Below, piece after piece: positions 52,662-63,306 of a DNA stretch of 64,000 bases (within the stretch, counting starts at the first letter, position 1; each line of letters begins with the position of its first letter). The DNA lies in contig JAHHIA010000010.1 of NCBI GenBank assembly GCA_019359045.1, positions 124,001-188,000 on the forward strand, in the 5' to 3' direction. Under the pieces are notes generated by a model. The model was not told where the DNA came from, ran no database searches, and was given only the letters and a program-made list of their open reading frames with translations. A program made the position numbers and the translations under genes. This DNA comes from Scytolyngbya sp. HA4215-MV1 (GTDB taxonomy: Bacteria > Cyanobacteriota > Cyanobacteriia > Leptolyngbyales > Leptolyngbyaceae).

Positions 52662-53207
52662 ATGACGATACGACTGAAATCTGTATATCAGGAAAAAATT
52701 GTTCCTAAGCTGATGGATCAGTTTAAGTACAGCAATATCCATCAAGTTCCCAAACTGTTAAAAATCACTGTTAACCGAGGTTTGGGCGAGGCTTCCCAAA
52801 ATGCGAAAGCGTTGGAAGCATCTATGAATGAGTTGGCTGTGATCACTGGACAGAGGCCTGTTGTGACTCGTGCTAAGAAGGCGATCGCTGGCTTTAAGAT
52901 TCGTCAGGGTATGCCAGTTGGCGTGATGGTAACCCTCCGCTCTGACCGGATGTATGCCTTTTTTGATCGCCTCGTGAATCTTTCGCTTCCCCGGATTCGA
53001 GACTTTCGAGGCATTAGTCCGAAAAGCTTTGATGGTCGAGGTAACTACACCTTGGGTGTACGAGAGCAACTCATATTTCCCGAAGTGGACTACGACAACA
53101 TAGATCAGATTCGTGGGATGGATATTTCAATCATTACGACTGCAAACACCGATGAGGAAGGACGTGCCTTACTTAAAGAATTTGGCATGCCCTTCCGAGA
53201 TAACTGA
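52662..53207 (+). CDS. rplE: 50S ribosomal protein L5
   Basis: Central-protuberance protein that binds 5S rRNA and the P-site tRNA. 181 aa: [55 protein letters not shown] and [18 protein letters not shown]. Start ATG 52662 ([10 protein letters not shown]). It lies 95 nt after rplX. As in other cyanobacteria no S14 gene follows. Confidence 0.98.
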   Translation: MTIRLKSVYQEKIVPKLMDQFKYSNIHQVPKLLKITVNRGLGEASQNAKALEASMNELAVITGQRPVVTRAKKAIAGFKIRQGMPVGVMVTLRSDRMYAFFDRLVNLSLPRIRDFRGISPKSFDGRGNYTLGVREQLIFPEVDYDNIDQIRGMDISIITTANTDEEGRALLKEFGMPFRDN

Positions 53208-53228
53208 GGCAGAGGAATAGAGAGAATT

Positions 53229-53630
53229 ATGGCGGCTAATGACACGATCGCAGACATGCTGACGCGCATTCGCAACGCAAACCTGGCACGGCACGAAACG
53301 ACCGAGATTCCATCCACTAAGATGACTCGTAGTATTGCCAAAGTCTTGCGGGATGAAGGTTTTATTGCAGATTTTGAGGAAACTGGAGAAGGCGTGAAAC
53401 GTCGTTTGGTTGTTTCCCTGAAGTATAAAGGGAAGAATCGGCGACCCATCATCACGACTTTGAAGCGTGTTAGTCGTCCTGGTCTGCGTGTCTATTCTAA
53501 TTGCCGCGATTTGCCCAGAGTGTTGGGAGGGATTGGTGTTGCGATTATCTCCACCTCCAGCGGCATTATGACTGATCGGGAAGCTCGCCGAAGTGGTTTG
53601 GGGGGCGAAGTTCTTTGCTACGTCTGGTGA
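53229..53630 (+). CDS. rpsH: 30S ribosomal protein S8
   Basis: Binds the central domain of 16S rRNA and in E. coli represses the spc operon. 133 aa: [20 protein letters not shown], the [20 protein letters not shown] segment and the C-terminal [18 protein letters not shown]-like ending (here [18 protein letters not shown]). It lies 21 nt after rplE. Confidence 0.98.
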   Translation: MAANDTIADMLTRIRNANLARHETTEIPSTKMTRSIAKVLRDEGFIADFEETGEGVKRRLVVSLKYKGKNRRPIITTLKRVSRPGLRVYSNCRDLPRVLGGIGVAIISTSSGIMTDREARRSGLGGEVLCYVW

Positions 53631-53716
53631 GTAAAGTTTATCCTTTTTGTCTCTCAGAAGAATTGGGTAATCCTTTGCAATTCGCCATTGTCATTGAAAT
53701 CTAGGATGAATCAGCC

Positions 53717-54265
53717 ATGTCTCGCATTGGTAAGCGCCCCATCAGCATTCCTAATAAGGTCACCATTGCAATTGAGGGGCAACATATTAAGGTCAATGGT
53801 CCCAAAGGTGAACTCTCTCGAGTTCTTCCCTCAGGAGTCTTGCTGGAGCAGGAAGGAGAAACGTTGTTGGTCAAACGCCAGAATGAGTCTCGGATTGCTC
53901 GTCAGCGTCATGGACTCTGTCGTACGCTAGTTGCCAATATGGTAGAGGGTGTTTCTCAGGGATTTCAGCGTCGCTTGGAAATTCAGGGGGTTGGCTATCG
54001 AGCGCAAGTACAGGGGCGTAATTTGATTCTCAACGTTGGCTTTAGCAATCCAGTACAAATCGAGCCTCCTGATGGTATACAAGTCGCGGTTGAGAACAAT
54101 ACCAATGTTGTTGTGAGTGGTATCGATAAGGAGATAGTGGGAAATACGGCTGCCAAGATCCGTGCGGTGCGTCCTCCGGAGCCTTACAAAGGTAAGGGAA
54201 TTCGATACGCAGGTGAAGCCGTTAGGCGGAAGGTTGGTAAATCTGGTGCGAAAGGGAAGAAGTAG
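53717..54265 (+). CDS. rplF: 50S ribosomal protein L6
   Basis: Large-subunit protein at the base of the stalk near the factor-binding site. 182 aa with two similar domains: [48 protein letters not shown], and the C-terminal [26 protein letters not shown]. It lies 86 nt after rpsH and 2 nt before rplR. Confidence 0.98.
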   Translation: MSRIGKRPISIPNKVTIAIEGQHIKVNGPKGELSRVLPSGVLLEQEGETLLVKRQNESRIARQRHGLCRTLVANMVEGVSQGFQRRLEIQGVGYRAQVQGRNLILNVGFSNPVQIEPPDGIQVAVENNTNVVVSGIDKEIVGNTAAKIRAVRPPEPYKGKGIRYAGEAVRRKVGKSGAKGKK

Positions 54266-54267
54266 TC

Positions 54268-54630
54268 ATGAAGCCTAGTCGTAAGGAATCTACTCGCCGT
54301 CGGCATAATCGGGTACGCCGTCGGGTAATGGGTACAGCAGAACGTCCACGGTTAGCTGTTTTTCGCTCAAATCAGCATATTTATGTTCAAGTGATTGATG
54401 ACACTGAACATCATACGTTGGCATCTGCATCCACTCTGGATGTTGATTTGAAATCTGAAATAGAGTCCGGTGCCAATTGTCAGGCTTCTACCGAGGTTGG
54501 CAAGCTTATTGCACAAAGAGCGATCGCAAAAGGGATTCAACAGGTTGTGTTTGATCGGGGTGGTAATCTGTACCATGGGCGTGTAAAGGCACTGGCAGAT
54601 GCTGCTCGCGAAGCAGGATTGGATTTTTAA
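54268..54630 (+). CDS. rplR: 50S ribosomal protein L18
   Basis: 5S rRNA-binding protein of the central protuberance. 120 aa: [35 protein letters not shown], then the C-terminal [28 protein letters not shown], which is typical. Two nucleotides separate it from rplF and ten from rpsE. Confidence 0.98.
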   Translation: MKPSRKESTRRRHNRVRRRVMGTAERPRLAVFRSNQHIYVQVIDDTEHHTLASASTLDVDLKSEIESGANCQASTEVGKLIAQRAIAKGIQQVVFDRGGNLYHGRVKALADAAREAGLDF

Positions 54631-54640
54631 GGATAACACT

Positions 54641-55162
54641 ATGGCAACTCGTCGCAAGAATAGCAAAAGCCGCGAAAAGGAAACTGACTGGCAAGAGCGT
54701 GTCGTTCAAATTCGTCGGGTCACCAAGGTTGTTAAGGGAGGTAAAAAGCTTAGCTTCCGGGCAATTGTGATTGTTGGGAACGAACGTGGTCAAGTGGGTG
54801 TGGGTGTAGGTAAGGCGAGCGATGTCATTGGAGCTGTGAAAAAGGGTGTTGCCGATGGCAAAAAGCATCTCGTCGATGTTCCTCTAACTAAATCCAATTC
54901 CATTCCTCATCCAACGAGTGGTGCAGGGGGCGGTGCTAAGGTAATGGTTCGCCCAGCCGCACCTGGGACGGGTGTAATTGCTGGGGGTGCAGTCCGAACT
55001 GTTCTTGAACTGGCAGGTGTACGCAATGTGCTTGCAAAGCAGTTGGGTTCTGGTAACCCCCTGAATAATGCGAGGGCTACTATCAATGCGTTGGATACCT
55101 TACGAACTTTTTCTGAGGTTGCTGAAGAACGTGATATTCCAATCGAAAAGTTATACACCTGA
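54641..55162 (+). CDS. rpsE: 30S ribosomal protein S5
   Basis: Small-subunit protein at the decoding-centre back side; affects fidelity and mRNA entry. 173 aa: a basic cyanobacterial N-terminal tail ([17 protein letters not shown]), the double-stranded RNA-binding part [21 protein letters not shown], and [27 protein letters not shown] choose ATG 54641 (AAGGA upstream); the longer frame from 54599 overlaps rplR and does not match the family. Confidence 0.97.
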   Translation: MATRRKNSKSREKETDWQERVVQIRRVTKVVKGGKKLSFRAIVIVGNERGQVGVGVGKASDVIGAVKKGVADGKKHLVDVPLTKSNSIPHPTSGAGGGAKVMVRPAAPGTGVIAGGAVRTVLELAGVRNVLAKQLGSGNPLNNARATINALDTLRTFSEVAEERDIPIEKLYT

Positions 55163-55262
55163 TGCCCGCTGTATTTGTTGAACAATACGGTATGGATTTT
55201 TTGTGAAGCATCAGTAACTTTTCATCCCATGTCCATTACGAGTACTAATAAGCTGGAAGATT

Positions 55263-55718
55263 ATGAGACTTCATGATGCTCTTCCCCAAGAGGGGTCTAA
55301 AAAGCGCCGTCGTCGAGTTGGGCGAGGTATTGCTGCTGGGCAAGGTGCAAGTTGTGGATTTGGTATGCGTGGTCAGAAATCGCGTTCAGGTCGCCCCACT
55401 CGTCCTGGTTTTGAGGGCGGACAAACCCCTTTATATCGCCGATTACCCAAGTTAAAGCACTTCACAGTGCTGAATCGGCAGCATTACACTACGATTAATG
55501 TGGAGCAGTTAAGTTCTCTGCCAGCCCAGGCTCAAGTTACCCTTTCTTCACTGATGGAAGCAGGTATTTTGACTTGTGACGATGGACCTCTTAAGGTCTT
55601 GGGGGATGGTGAGCTGACAGTGCCACTTACAGTCAAAGCATTTGCTTTTACAGCCAGTGCTCGTGCCAAAATTGAGGCTGCGGGTGGGAGTTGTCAAACA
55701 CTGGAGTCTGAGGATTAG
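55263..55718 (+). CDS. rplO: 50S ribosomal protein L15
   Basis: Late-assembly protein of the large subunit. 151 aa: [43 protein letters not shown] is the typical Gly/Arg-rich start region (given here only as family pattern of RVGRG and GxGxK), followed by [14 protein letters not shown] and the globular C-terminal part. It follows rpsE directly, so rpmD (L30) is missing, as in cyanobacteria generally. Confidence 0.97.
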   Translation: MRLHDALPQEGSKKRRRRVGRGIAAGQGASCGFGMRGQKSRSGRPTRPGFEGGQTPLYRRLPKLKHFTVLNRQHYTTINVEQLSSLPAQAQVTLSSLMEAGILTCDDGPLKVLGDGELTVPLTVKAFAFTASARAKIEAAGGSCQTLESED

Positions 55719-55801
55719 AAATTCTTGCCCAAGATGAGCTTCGATTTCATCTGCTCAAACGTTCGGCTCATGATGAGAATAGAGAGAGGTCTTCCTTCGT
55801 T

Positions 55802-57118
55802 ATGATTGTCAGTCGAGATAAAACCCCTACTGCTCAGGAAACCTTCGCTCAGATGGCTCAAGCTGCCGGACTGCGAGGGCGGATTCTGGTTACGGTTGGG
55901 ATGTTGATGTTAGTTCGGCTAGGGATTCGGATCCCCATTCCTGGAATTGATCGCGGCAAGCTGACTGAGATTTTTCATAGTAACCAGGGTCTAGGATTTT
56001 TGGATATTTTCTCTGGTGGTGGTCTTTCTGCTTTAGGGATATTTGCGCTGGGGATTTTACCCTATATTAATGCGTCAATTATTCTTCAACTCTTAACAGC
56101 AGCAATTCCTTCTCTAGAAGATTTACAGAAAAATGAAGGTGAAGCCGGACGTCGCAAGATCTCTCAAATTACTCGCTATGTCGCTTTAGGTTGGGCAATC
56201 GTTCAAAGTTGCCTCATTACATTCTTTATTATCCGCCCTGCTGCACTTGAATGGGGACCTGTGTTTGTGGGAGGCACTGTTTTAGCTCTAACCGCAGGTT
56301 CGATGTTTGTGATGTGGGTGGGAGAGTTAATTACTGAACGTGGCATTGGCAATGGAGCTTCTTTATTAATCTTCGTAAGTATTGTTTCTTCGCTACCGAC
56401 TTCTCTGGGTGCGACCATTAGTTTGGCTCAGGCTAGTGCTGAGAATGGCGATCGCAATATGATTGGCGGTGTAATTATCCTTCTGCTTGTTTTCTTGGTG
56501 ATGATTGTTGGTATTGTCTTTGTCCAGGAAGGTGCACGACGGATTCCAATTATTTCGGCTCGTCGTCAAGTGGGACGGCGGATGTATTTGGAGAAGAGTA
56601 GTTACTTGCCTCTGCGGTTAAACCAGGGGGGCGTAATGCCTATCATCTTTGCCTCAGCAGTTTTAATTCTGCCAATTCCATTGTTGCCTCTCATTAAGAA
56701 TGAGCAGTTAACTAAATTAGTCAATACCTACCTCAATCCAACTTCCTGGCTCTATGCAGTCATTTATCTGCTACTGATTTTGTTCTTTAGCTATTTTTAC
56801 GCCTCTCTGGTTGTGAATCCCGTGGATATGTCTCAAAATCTGAAAAAGATGGGGGCAAGTATTCCGGGAATTCGACCTGGACGTGCTACGAGTGAATACA
56901 TCGAGCGAGTGCTAAATCGGTTGACTTTCTTAGGCGCGATCTTTTTGGGATTGGTCGCGATCGTGCCTACTGTTGTAGAAAATGCGACTCGTGTTAAGAC
57001 TTTCCAAGGCTTGGGGGCAACTTCTCTTCTGATTTTGGTGGGTGTGGCGATCGACACTGCTAAGCAAATCCAGACGTACGTTATCTCTCAGCGCTATGAA
57101 GGAATGGTGAAGCAATAG
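55802..57118 (+). CDS. secY: Preprotein translocase subunit SecY
   Basis: Central pore of the Sec translocon in plasma and thylakoid membranes. 438 aa with ten membrane helices; typical segments are [39 protein letters not shown] (helix 2 region), the [16 protein letters not shown]-like loop ([15 protein letters not shown]) and [17 protein letters not shown] near the end. It lies 83 nt after rplO and its stop overlaps the adk start by one base. Confidence 0.98.
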   Translation: MIVSRDKTPTAQETFAQMAQAAGLRGRILVTVGMLMLVRLGIRIPIPGIDRGKLTEIFHSNQGLGFLDIFSGGGLSALGIFALGILPYINASIILQLLTAAIPSLEDLQKNEGEAGRRKISQITRYVALGWAIVQSCLITFFIIRPAALEWGPVFVGGTVLALTAGSMFVMWVGELITERGIGNGASLLIFVSIVSSLPTSLGATISLAQASAENGDRNMIGGVIILLLVFLVMIVGIVFVQEGARRIPIISARRQVGRRMYLEKSSYLPLRLNQGGVMPIIFASAVLILPIPLLPLIKNEQLTKLVNTYLNPTSWLYAVIYLLLILFFSYFYASLVVNPVDMSQNLKKMGASIPGIRPGRATSEYIERVLNRLTFLGAIFLGLVAIVPTVVENATRVKTFQGLGATSLLILVGVAIDTAKQIQTYVISQRYEGMVKQ

Positions 57119-57666
57119 TGGTGCGCTTAATTTTTTTGGGTCCTCCAGGGGCTGGTAAGGGAACTCAAGCAGACGTTTTAGCTGAGCTTTGGAAAATTCC
57201 TCATATCTCTACAGGTGACATTCTGCGTTCTGCGGTATTGCAAAAAACAGATTTGGGACTAAAGGCTCAAGCCTATATGGATCAGGGAGAATTGGTACCT
57301 GACGAATTAGTGATTGATTTAATTCGGAACCGCTTGACTCAGGAAGATGCGGGAAACGGTTGGATCTTAGACGGATTCCCTCGCAATGTTACTCAAGCGT
57401 CTTTTCTGGACGAACTTTTGACGGGTATTGAGCAAACCTACGATCGAGTCATCAATTTAGATGTGCCGGATGAAATTTTAATTGCTCGGATGCTTGGTCG
57501 AGGGCGTAAAGACGACAATGAAGACGTGATTCGTCGTCGTTTAGAAGTTTACCGTCATCAAACTGCTCCACTGATCGATTTTTATCAGAGTACTAACCAG
57601 CTAGTCTCTATTGATGGAAATCAGTTAATGGCAGAAGTGACTGAAGCTCTTAAGTCTTCGGTCTAG
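57118..57666 (+). CDS. adk: Adenylate kinase (short form)
   Basis: Interconverts ATP plus AMP and two ADP. 182 aa. P-loop [11 protein letters not shown] (about 7-17), AMP-binding [21 protein letters not shown] and a short LID ([19 protein letters not shown]), so it is the short type without the zinc-binding LID insertion. GTG start at 57118 overlaps the secY stop by one base; the codon after it is also GTG. Confidence 0.97.
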   Translation: MVRLIFLGPPGAGKGTQADVLAELWKIPHISTGDILRSAVLQKTDLGLKAQAYMDQGELVPDELVIDLIRNRLTQEDAGNGWILDGFPRNVTQASFLDELLTGIEQTYDRVINLDVPDEILIARMLGRGRKDDNEDVIRRRLEVYRHQTAPLIDFYQSTNQLVSIDGNQLMAEVTEALKSSV

Positions 57667-58004
57667 CCCTTTATTGTGTTTATCGCCAATTGTTAAGTTG
57701 AAAAATTAGCATTGAAGGGTTTCAATTCTTGAAAGGTGTTTTTGCTGCATTTTTCTAAAAATGTCCGGATTGGTAGGTCGAGAGTTTTGAAGAGGTGATT
57801 TGATTCGACTTTCCTTTTTATTAGGAAAACATTTCGAATAAAACGGTGTATTATGTCAGTCCCTGCTGATTTAAACTCAACTGCAAGAGCAACTTGATAT
57901 TCTTTCATTTTTGCTTTTTGTCTGGAGGGGTTAAGTGTGAGCTTAACTTCTAGAGAGGGTTAGGAGTGTGATCAGGATTTTGTAGCGTTTGAGGAAGAAA
58001 CCAA
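57667..58004. other. 338-nt gap between adk and infA
   Basis: The longest gap inside the ribosomal cluster. It has a small hairpin GTTAAG-TGTGAG-CTTAAC at 57931-57948 shortly before infA. A 71-codon minus-strand frame (57693-57908, starting MKEYQVALAVEF) has a fair composition but no confirmed ribosome site. An internal promoter for infA and downstream genes may lie here. Confidence 0.4.
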
Positions 58005-58232
58005 TTGTCTAAGCAAGATTTAATTGAAATGGAGGGGACAGTAACGGAGTCATTGCCGAACGCGATGTTTCGTGTATCCCTTGACAATGGCTTTAGTGTG
58101 TTAGCGCATATTTCTGGAAAAATTCGGCGCAACTACATCAAGATATTGCCTGGAGATCGGGTTAAGGTTGAACTTACACCCTATGACCTTACCAAAGGTC
58201 GGATTACTTACCGACTAAAAAATAAAAAATAG
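58005..58232 (+). CDS. infA: Translation initiation factor IF-1
   Basis: Small OB-fold (S1-type) factor that occupies the 30S A site during initiation. 75 aa: [24 protein letters not shown], then GHISGKIR-like [24 protein letters not shown] and [15 protein letters not shown]. Starts at TTG 58005, fixed by homology, with GAGG upstream. In E. coli infA is elsewhere; its place between adk and rpmJ is usual for cyanobacteria and many other bacteria. Confidence 0.97.
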   Translation: MSKQDLIEMEGTVTESLPNAMFRVSLDNGFSVLAHISGKIRRNYIKILPGDRVKVELTPYDLTKGRITYRLKNKK

Positions 58233-58324
58233 ATAGATATCGGACTGTAAGTTGACAAAAAAATATTTTGATATTCAATGATTTTTTGATAGAATGTTGT
58301 GTTTGTAGTGTGAGCGAATAAGGC

Positions 58325-58438
58325 ATGAAAGTTCGAGCATCGGTTCGTAAAATTTGCGAGAAATGCCGCGTGATTCGCCGTCGCGGTCGTGTTATGGTGA
58401 TTTGCTCTAACCCTAAGCATAAGCAGCGGCAGGGTTAA
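58325..58438 (+). CDS. rpmJ: 50S ribosomal protein L36
   Basis: 37-aa zinc-ribbon protein of the large subunit: [20 protein letters not shown], then [17 protein letters not shown]. The zinc ligands Cys11, Cys14, Cys27 and His32 are all present (the C-plus form). ATG 58325, TAA ending at 58438. It lies 92 nt after infA and 91 nt before rpsM. Confidence 0.98.
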   Translation: MKVRASVRKICEKCRVIRRRGRVMVICSNPKHKQRQG

Positions 58439-58529
58439 CCCAGTCTCTATTTTGCGGGTTGAGAGTGAATGCCGAACACTATCTTAAAGAATGCTGAGAT
58501 TGTAGCTGATAAGGCTAGGGAGAAAAAGA

Positions 58530-58913
58530 GTGGCAAGGATTGCCGGAGTGGATCTTCCGCGAGATAAGCGGGTTGAGATTGGTCTGACATATATCTACGG
58601 GATTGGGCTAACACGAGCTAAGGAGATTTTAGCTTCAACTGGTGTTAACCCAGATATCCGTGTCAAGGATTTGAGTGATGCTGATGTTGCTGCTCTCAGG
58701 GAAGCTGTTGAGCAAAACTATCAAGTTGAAGGGGATCTGAGACGGCTGGAATCGATGAACATCAAGCGATTGATGGACATTGGCACCTATCGTGGTCGGC
58801 GACATCGCTTGGGGTTGCCTGTGAGAGGGCAGAGAACTCGCACGAATGCTCGAACACGGCGAGGTGGTCGTCGAACTGTGGCAGGCAAGAAAAAGGCTCC
58901 TGGTAAGAAATAG
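58530..58913 (+). CDS. rpsM: 30S ribosomal protein S13
   Basis: Small-subunit head protein that contacts P-site tRNA and forms bridges to L5. 127 aa: [44 protein letters not shown] and a basic tail [25 protein letters not shown] start at 58530 with an AGGGAG site. Confidence 0.98.
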   Translation: MARIAGVDLPRDKRVEIGLTYIYGIGLTRAKEILASTGVNPDIRVKDLSDADVAALREAVEQNYQVEGDLRRLESMNIKRLMDIGTYRGRRHRLGLPVRGQRTRTNARTRRGGRRTVAGKKKAPGKK

Positions 58914-59033
58914 GCAGTGCTCCTGTCTTTTGCTAATTCGTTATTCTTTTGAATCTACGAGTTTGCTAGTGGGAGGGGGTAAGTTTCTCTGCTCAATGTA
59001 AGTAATTGACAATTTGAGATTAGGCAGATTTCT

Positions 59034-59429
59034 ATGGCACGACAACCAACGAGGCGTAGTGGACCGCGGAAGCAAAAACGAAATGTTCCTAGCGGTGTGG
59101 CACATATCCAATCAACGTTTAACAATACGATCGTGACGATCTCAGACACTTCAGGAGAAGTAATCTCCTGGGCTTCTGCTGGTTCAAGCGGTTTCAAAGG
59201 CGCTAAAAAAGGGACTCCTTTTGCAGCTCAAACAGCTTCTGAAAATGCTGCTCGTCGAGCGATTGACCAGGGTATGCGTCAAATAGAGGTGATGGTTAGT
59301 GGTCCTGGGGCGGGTCGGGAGACTGCTATCCGTGCTTTGCAAGGGGCTGGGTTAGAGATTACCTTGATTCGAGATGTAACACCCATTCCTCACAACGGTT
59401 GTCGTCCACCTAAACGGCGGCGAGTTTAA
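59034..59429 (+). CDS. rpsK: 30S ribosomal protein S11
   Basis: Platform protein of the small subunit near the E site and the Shine-Dalgarno helix. 131 aa: [44 protein letters not shown] and the ending [18 protein letters not shown], which carries the Asn-Gly prone to isoaspartate formation in bacteria. It lies 120 nt after rpsM. Confidence 0.98.
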   Translation: MARQPTRRSGPRKQKRNVPSGVAHIQSTFNNTIVTISDTSGEVISWASAGSSGFKGAKKGTPFAAQTASENAARRAIDQGMRQIEVMVSGPGAGRETAIRALQGAGLEITLIRDVTPIPHNGCRPPKRRRV

Positions 59430-59436
59430 ACTAACT

Positions 59437-59466
59437 ATCTCAAAGCGACTGACAAAGCCTTGAGAT
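59437..59466 (+). terminator. Hairpin between rpsK and rpoA
   Basis: ATCTCAA (59437-59443) and TTGAGAT (59460-59466), 7 bp, starting 8 nt after the rpsK stop. There is no long T-run, so it is more likely a processing or attenuation element than a full terminator. Confidence 0.35.
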
Positions 59467-59595
59467 TGTAGTGTTTGGTGGTTGCTGTTAGGAAGCATTG
59501 GTCTTGTTTGGGAACGAACCAGTGTATCAGAAAGGCAACTTTGTTATTAAAAGGGCAATTTTGCCGCTTGGTCGTAGGAAGAAGGGAGGTCGTCC

Positions 59596-60546
59596 GTGGC
59601 GCAATTTTCGGTTGAGTGTATAGAGTCCAATTTTGAGGAAGACCAGAGTCAGTACAGTCGGTTTGTAATTGAGCCGCTGGAACGTGGTCAGGGAACTACT
59701 CTGGGAAATGCGTTAAGGCGGGTATTGCTTTCTAATCTTGAAGGGGCAGCGGTTACGGCTGTTCGTATTGCTGGAGTCAGTCATGAATTTGCTACTGTTC
59801 CAGGTGTGCGAGAGGATGTTTTGGACATCTTGCTCAATATGAAGCAAGTTGTGCTGAAAAGCTATTCTTCACAATTGCAGCTTGGGCGTTTATTGGTTCA
59901 AGGTCCTGCGACTGTAACGGCTTCCCACTTTGAATTGCCCCATGAGGTCGAAGTAATTGATGAGGATCAATACATTGCGACAGTATCAGCGGGCGCGACC
60001 CTGGAAATGGAGTTCCGGATTGAAAAAGGAAAAGGTTACCGAGCGGTTGATCGATCTCGAGATGAGGCAACAGCCCTGGATTTCTTACAAATTGATTCTA
60101 TTTTCATGCCAGTTCGTAAGGTGAACTATAGCGTTGAAGATTCTCATGTAGGCGGTTCGCTTGAGAAGGATCGCTTAATCATGGAGATTTGGACAAATGG
60201 GAGCGTAGCGCCTCATGAAGCCTTGAGTCAAGCTGCTGATATTCTTGTCGATCTGTTTAATCCCTTGAGAGATATTACTCCTGGTGAACCAGGAGATAGC
60301 GATCGGGAAGATGATATTGACCCAACTAATCAGATTCCGATCGAAGAATTACAACTTTCGGTTCGTGCTTACAATTGCCTCAAACGGGCACAGATTAATT
60401 CGGTCGCAGACTTATTGGACTACACTCAAGAAGATCTTTTAGAGATCAAGAATTTTGGTCAGAAGTCTGCTGAAGAGGTAGTTGAAGCCTTACAGGATCG
60501 TTTGGGAATTACCTTACCCCAAGAAAAATCATCCAAAAACACCTAG
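59596..60546 (+). CDS. rpoA: DNA-directed RNA polymerase subunit alpha
   Basis: Assembly platform of RNA polymerase. 316 aa: N-terminal domain with [36 protein letters not shown], linker rich in Asp and Glu (about 235-250), C-terminal domain [24 protein letters not shown] with the AENLKSAEE-like helix-hairpin-helix ([12 protein letters not shown]) that binds UP elements and activators. GTG start at 59596 with a strong GGGAGG site. No S4 gene precedes it, unlike E. coli. Confidence 0.98.
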   Translation: MAQFSVECIESNFEEDQSQYSRFVIEPLERGQGTTLGNALRRVLLSNLEGAAVTAVRIAGVSHEFATVPGVREDVLDILLNMKQVVLKSYSSQLQLGRLLVQGPATVTASHFELPHEVEVIDEDQYIATVSAGATLEMEFRIEKGKGYRAVDRSRDEATALDFLQIDSIFMPVRKVNYSVEDSHVGGSLEKDRLIMEIWTNGSVAPHEALSQAADILVDLFNPLRDITPGEPGDSDREDDIDPTNQIPIEELQLSVRAYNCLKRAQINSVADLLDYTQEDLLEIKNFGQKSAEEVVEALQDRLGITLPQEKSSKNT

Positions 60547-60616
60547 TTGTGATCGTCAGTGCTTCAATTTGGATGCTCTAGCGATTAAGACTGCATCATT
60601 AACGAATGAGATTATT

Positions 60617-60967
60617 ATGCGTCACCGTTGTCGTGTCCCTCAATTAAGTAAACCTGCTGATCAGCGGCGTGCTCTGCTAAGGGCACTTGCTACTGAATTG
60701 ATTCGTAATGGTCGCATTAAGACGACCAAAGTGCGTGCTAAGGCTGTTCAATCTGAAGTCGAGAGAATTATTACCCTTGCGAAGGATGGTTCTTTATCAT
60801 CCCGTCGTCAAGCAATGGGGTATCTGTATGACAAGCAACTTGTTCATGCTTTGTTTGAACAGGTTGGTTCGCGTTATGGTGAACGTCAAGGAGGATATAC
60901 TCGAATTCTCAGGACGGTTTCCCGTCGCGGAGATAATGCTGAAATGGCGATTATTGAGCTGACTTAG
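60617..60967 (+). CDS. rplQ: 50S ribosomal protein L17
   Basis: Protein at the bottom of the large subunit near the tunnel exit. 116 aa: [38 protein letters not shown], and the ending [25 protein letters not shown] 60617 matches the family start; the longer frame from 60482 overlaps rpoA and is not used. 70 nt after rpoA. Confidence 0.98.
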   Translation: MRHRCRVPQLSKPADQRRALLRALATELIRNGRIKTTKVRAKAVQSEVERIITLAKDGSLSSRRQAMGYLYDKQLVHALFEQVGSRYGERQGGYTRILRTVSRRGDNAEMAIIELT

Positions 60968-61059
60968 GAATTGATGGAGATTAAGAGGGGGAAACTCAGG
61001 ACTCCAAAGTGGTTAATCTTCAATTTCCCACTTTTAGTTTTTGATTCTGCGTGATTTTT

Positions 61060-61881
61060 ATGATTTCGACCAATTTGCCACCAATGAAAAGGATTGCCCT
61101 GGTTATCCAATATCTGGGCACTCACTTTCATGGTTGGCAACGTCAGCCGAATCAGCGAACCGTTCAGGAAGAGATTGAAGTGGCGATTCAATCTGTCTTA
61201 GGGTATTCGGTTGCGCTCCATGCGGCTGGTCGAACCGATGCCGGAGTCCACGCAGCAGCGCAAGTTGCCCACTTTGATGCAGCAGGGTTGATTCCTGCTC
61301 ATCGCTGGTCTGATATTTTGAATAGCCGGCTGCCCAAAGATATTGTGGTTCGCGCCTCGGTTCAGGTGGAGCCGACTTGGCATGCACGCTTTTCCGCGGC
61401 ATGGCGTCGTTACCGTTACACACTTTATACTGATCCCTGTCCAAATCTTTTTGTAGGTGCTTCCACTTGGCACTACTACTATACTCCGCTTGATGTTTCA
61501 CTCATTCAGAAAGCGCTTGACCCCTTGATTGGTTATCATCATCTAGCAGCATTTCATCGAGCTGGCTCGAACCGTAAACATTCGTGGGTTGATGTGCAAG
61601 CGGCTGAATGTGTCTGTCAAGATCCTTTCGTTTATATTGAAGTCCAAGCTAGTGGGTTTTTATATGGCATGATGCGGCTTTTGGTGGGCTTGCTGGTGCA
61701 GGTCGGGCGAGGACTTTATTCTCCTGCTAGCTTTACCGAACTCTGGACGGCCCAAAGACGGGAAGACGTGAAATATGCTGCTCCTGCTCAGGGGCTTTGT
61801 CTCCTTAGAGTCGGCTATCCGGATATGCCATTCCCGCCAGAAATTTGGTTTAATAGCCAGCCAAAGTTTGGATTTGGTTAG
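61060..61881 (+). CDS. truA: tRNA pseudouridine synthase A
   Basis: Converts uridines 38-40 of the tRNA anticodon arm to pseudouridine. 273 aa. Catalytic Asp60 lies in AAGRTDAGVHA; RIALVIQYLGTHFHGWQRQP at the N terminus and ASGFLYGMMRLLVGLLVQVG in the C-terminal half are typical. I choose ATG 61060; ATG 61051 and 61084 are in frame. It lies between rplQ and rplM, a usual cyanobacterial order. Confidence 0.96.
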   Translation: MISTNLPPMKRIALVIQYLGTHFHGWQRQPNQRTVQEEIEVAIQSVLGYSVALHAAGRTDAGVHAAAQVAHFDAAGLIPAHRWSDILNSRLPKDIVVRASVQVEPTWHARFSAAWRRYRYTLYTDPCPNLFVGASTWHYYYTPLDVSLIQKALDPLIGYHHLAAFHRAGSNRKHSWVDVQAAECVCQDPFVYIEVQASGFLYGMMRLLVGLLVQVGRGLYSPASFTELWTAQRREDVKYAAPAQGLCLLRVGYPDMPFPPEIWFNSQPKFGFG

Positions 61882-61984
61882 ATTCTTCTCATAACGCTCA
61901 ACACTGAAAAATTTTCTGAAGATTTCATAAACCGCTCAATTAGACTTCTTTGATTCAATTCGCTTGAAAGCTATCCTACCTCTG

Positions 61985-62440
61985 ATGAACAAGACTCCTC
62001 TTCCTTCTATCGATACGATTGAACGCAACTGGTATGTCGTTGATGCGACTGACCAACGGTTAGGTCGGCTTGCCACAGAAATTGCCATGATTTTGCGAGG
62101 TAAGAAAAAGCCAATTTATACTCCCTCGATCGATACAGGCGATTTTGTGATTGTTGTGAATGCTGAAAAAATTAGCGTTACTGGCAAAAAGTATTCTCAA
62201 AAGCTGTATCGTCGTCATTCTGGTCGCCCAGGCGGTATGAAAACTGAGCCATTTAGCAAATTGCAAGCTCGGTTGCCGGAGCGAATTATTGAGCATGCGG
62301 TGAAGGGGATGCTACCCAAAAATACCTTGGGACGACAATTGTTTACAAAACTTAAGGTTTATGCGGGTCCTGAGCATCCTCATGCTGCCCAGCAGCCCAA
62401 AGTGTTGAAGATTGAGACGATTCCAGGAGGACAAGATTAA
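61985..62440 (+). CDS. rplM: 50S ribosomal protein L13
   Basis: Early assembly protein of the large subunit. 151 aa: [47 protein letters not shown], and the [24 protein letters not shown] segment. ATG 61985 fits the family; the frame from a TTG at 61964 would add seven residues. Its stop overlaps the rpsI start by one base. Confidence 0.97.
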   Translation: MNKTPLPSIDTIERNWYVVDATDQRLGRLATEIAMILRGKKKPIYTPSIDTGDFVIVVNAEKISVTGKKYSQKLYRRHSGRPGGMKTEPFSKLQARLPERIIEHAVKGMLPKNTLGRQLFTKLKVYAGPEHPHAAQQPKVLKIETIPGGQD

Positions 62441-62850
62441 TGCAGGCTACAGAACAGGATCGGGTGGTATATCTGGGAACAGGTCGGCGTAAGTCTGCGA
62501 TCGCGCGAGTCCGCTTGGTTCCTGGAAATGGGCAACTCATCATTAATGGCAAACCAGGCGATCTCTATCTTCAGTTCAACGCTGAATATTTATCCATTGC
62601 CAAGGCACCGCTGGAAACTCTGGGGTTGGAGAATGAGTACGACGTTTTAGTGAATGCGCATGGTGGTGGCTTGACTGGACAAGCGGATGCAGTCCGTTTA
62701 GGTGTTGCGCGTGCGCTTTGTGAGCTTGACCCAGATAATCGGAAGCCGTTGAAAATCGAGGGTTATCTAACGCGTGATCCTCGCGCTAAAGAGCGGAAGA
62801 AGTATGGATTGCGGAAAGCCCGTAAGGCTCCTCAATACTCGAAGCGTTAA
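62440..62850 (+). CDS. rpsI: 30S ribosomal protein S9
   Basis: Small-subunit head protein whose C-terminal tail touches the P-site tRNA. 136 aa: [42 protein letters not shown], and the tail [24 protein letters not shown] with the terminal Lys-Arg. GGAGGA lies in the rplM end, so translation is coupled. Confidence 0.98.
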   Translation: MQATEQDRVVYLGTGRRKSAIARVRLVPGNGQLIINGKPGDLYLQFNAEYLSIAKAPLETLGLENEYDVLVNAHGGGLTGQADAVRLGVARALCELDPDNRKPLKIEGYLTRDPRAKERKKYGLRKARKAPQYSKR

Positions 62851-62950
62851 CCCATTGAAAGCTTTTGCATTTTCCAATCAATTTTGTTTTGATTTTTTGG
62901 GTTCAGTTAGTTTGATCTATGAATAGCAGTTGTGCTTTGGAGCAGTGATT

Positions 62951-63199
62951 ATGCCGAAAGAGGGAATTCATCCGAAGTGGTATCCAGAAGCAAAGGTTTA
63001 TTGTAATGGTGAAGTCGTTGCAGTCGTAGGTTCTACTAAACCTGAACTGCATGTAGATGTGTGGTCTGGAAACCATCCTTTTTATACAGGTACTCAAAAG
63101 ATTATTGACACCGAGGGGCGGGTTGAGCGGTTTTTGCGGAAGTACGGCATGATCGAAGGAGAGGCTCAAGCAGATACTCACAAGTCGAAGAAGCGGTAG
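62951..63199 (+). CDS. rpmE: 50S ribosomal protein L31
   Basis: Intersubunit bridge protein between the central protuberance and the 30S head. 82 aa: MPKEGIHPKWYPEAKVYCNG, then VDVWSGNHPFYTGTQKIIDTEGRVERFLRKYG. Only one cysteine is left of the four zinc ligands, so it is the zinc-free form that is normal in cyanobacteria. ATG 62951 fits the family; the longer frame from 62930 is not used. Confidence 0.97.
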   Translation: MPKEGIHPKWYPEAKVYCNGEVVAVVGSTKPELHVDVWSGNHPFYTGTQKIIDTEGRVERFLRKYGMIEGEAQADTHKSKKR

Positions 63200-63212
63200 T
63201 GCCTAGCCTCTC

Positions 63213-63256
63213 AAATCTCAAACATTGGTAATTTTGATCTCTAAAGTTTGAGATTT
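63213..63256 (+). terminator. Hairpin between rpmE and prfA
   Basis: AAATCTCAAAC (63213-63223) and GTTTGAGATTT (63246-63256) pair over 11 bp with a 22-nt loop, followed by TAAGATTTTG. It begins 14 nt after the rpmE stop and may end the ribosomal transcript or lower read-through into prfA. Confidence 0.5.
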
Positions 63257-63306
63257 TAAGATTTTGCTGAGATATCACCCTTTTTGGGATTGTTCTAGAT
63301 TGCCTT

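Noticed and set aside
55162-55263. Missing rpmD (L30) between rpsE and rplO
   Set aside because: Cyanobacteria generally lack this gene, so its absence is expected.
62951-63199. Loss of zinc cysteines in L31 as a novelty
   Set aside because: The zinc-free form is normal for cyanobacterial L31.
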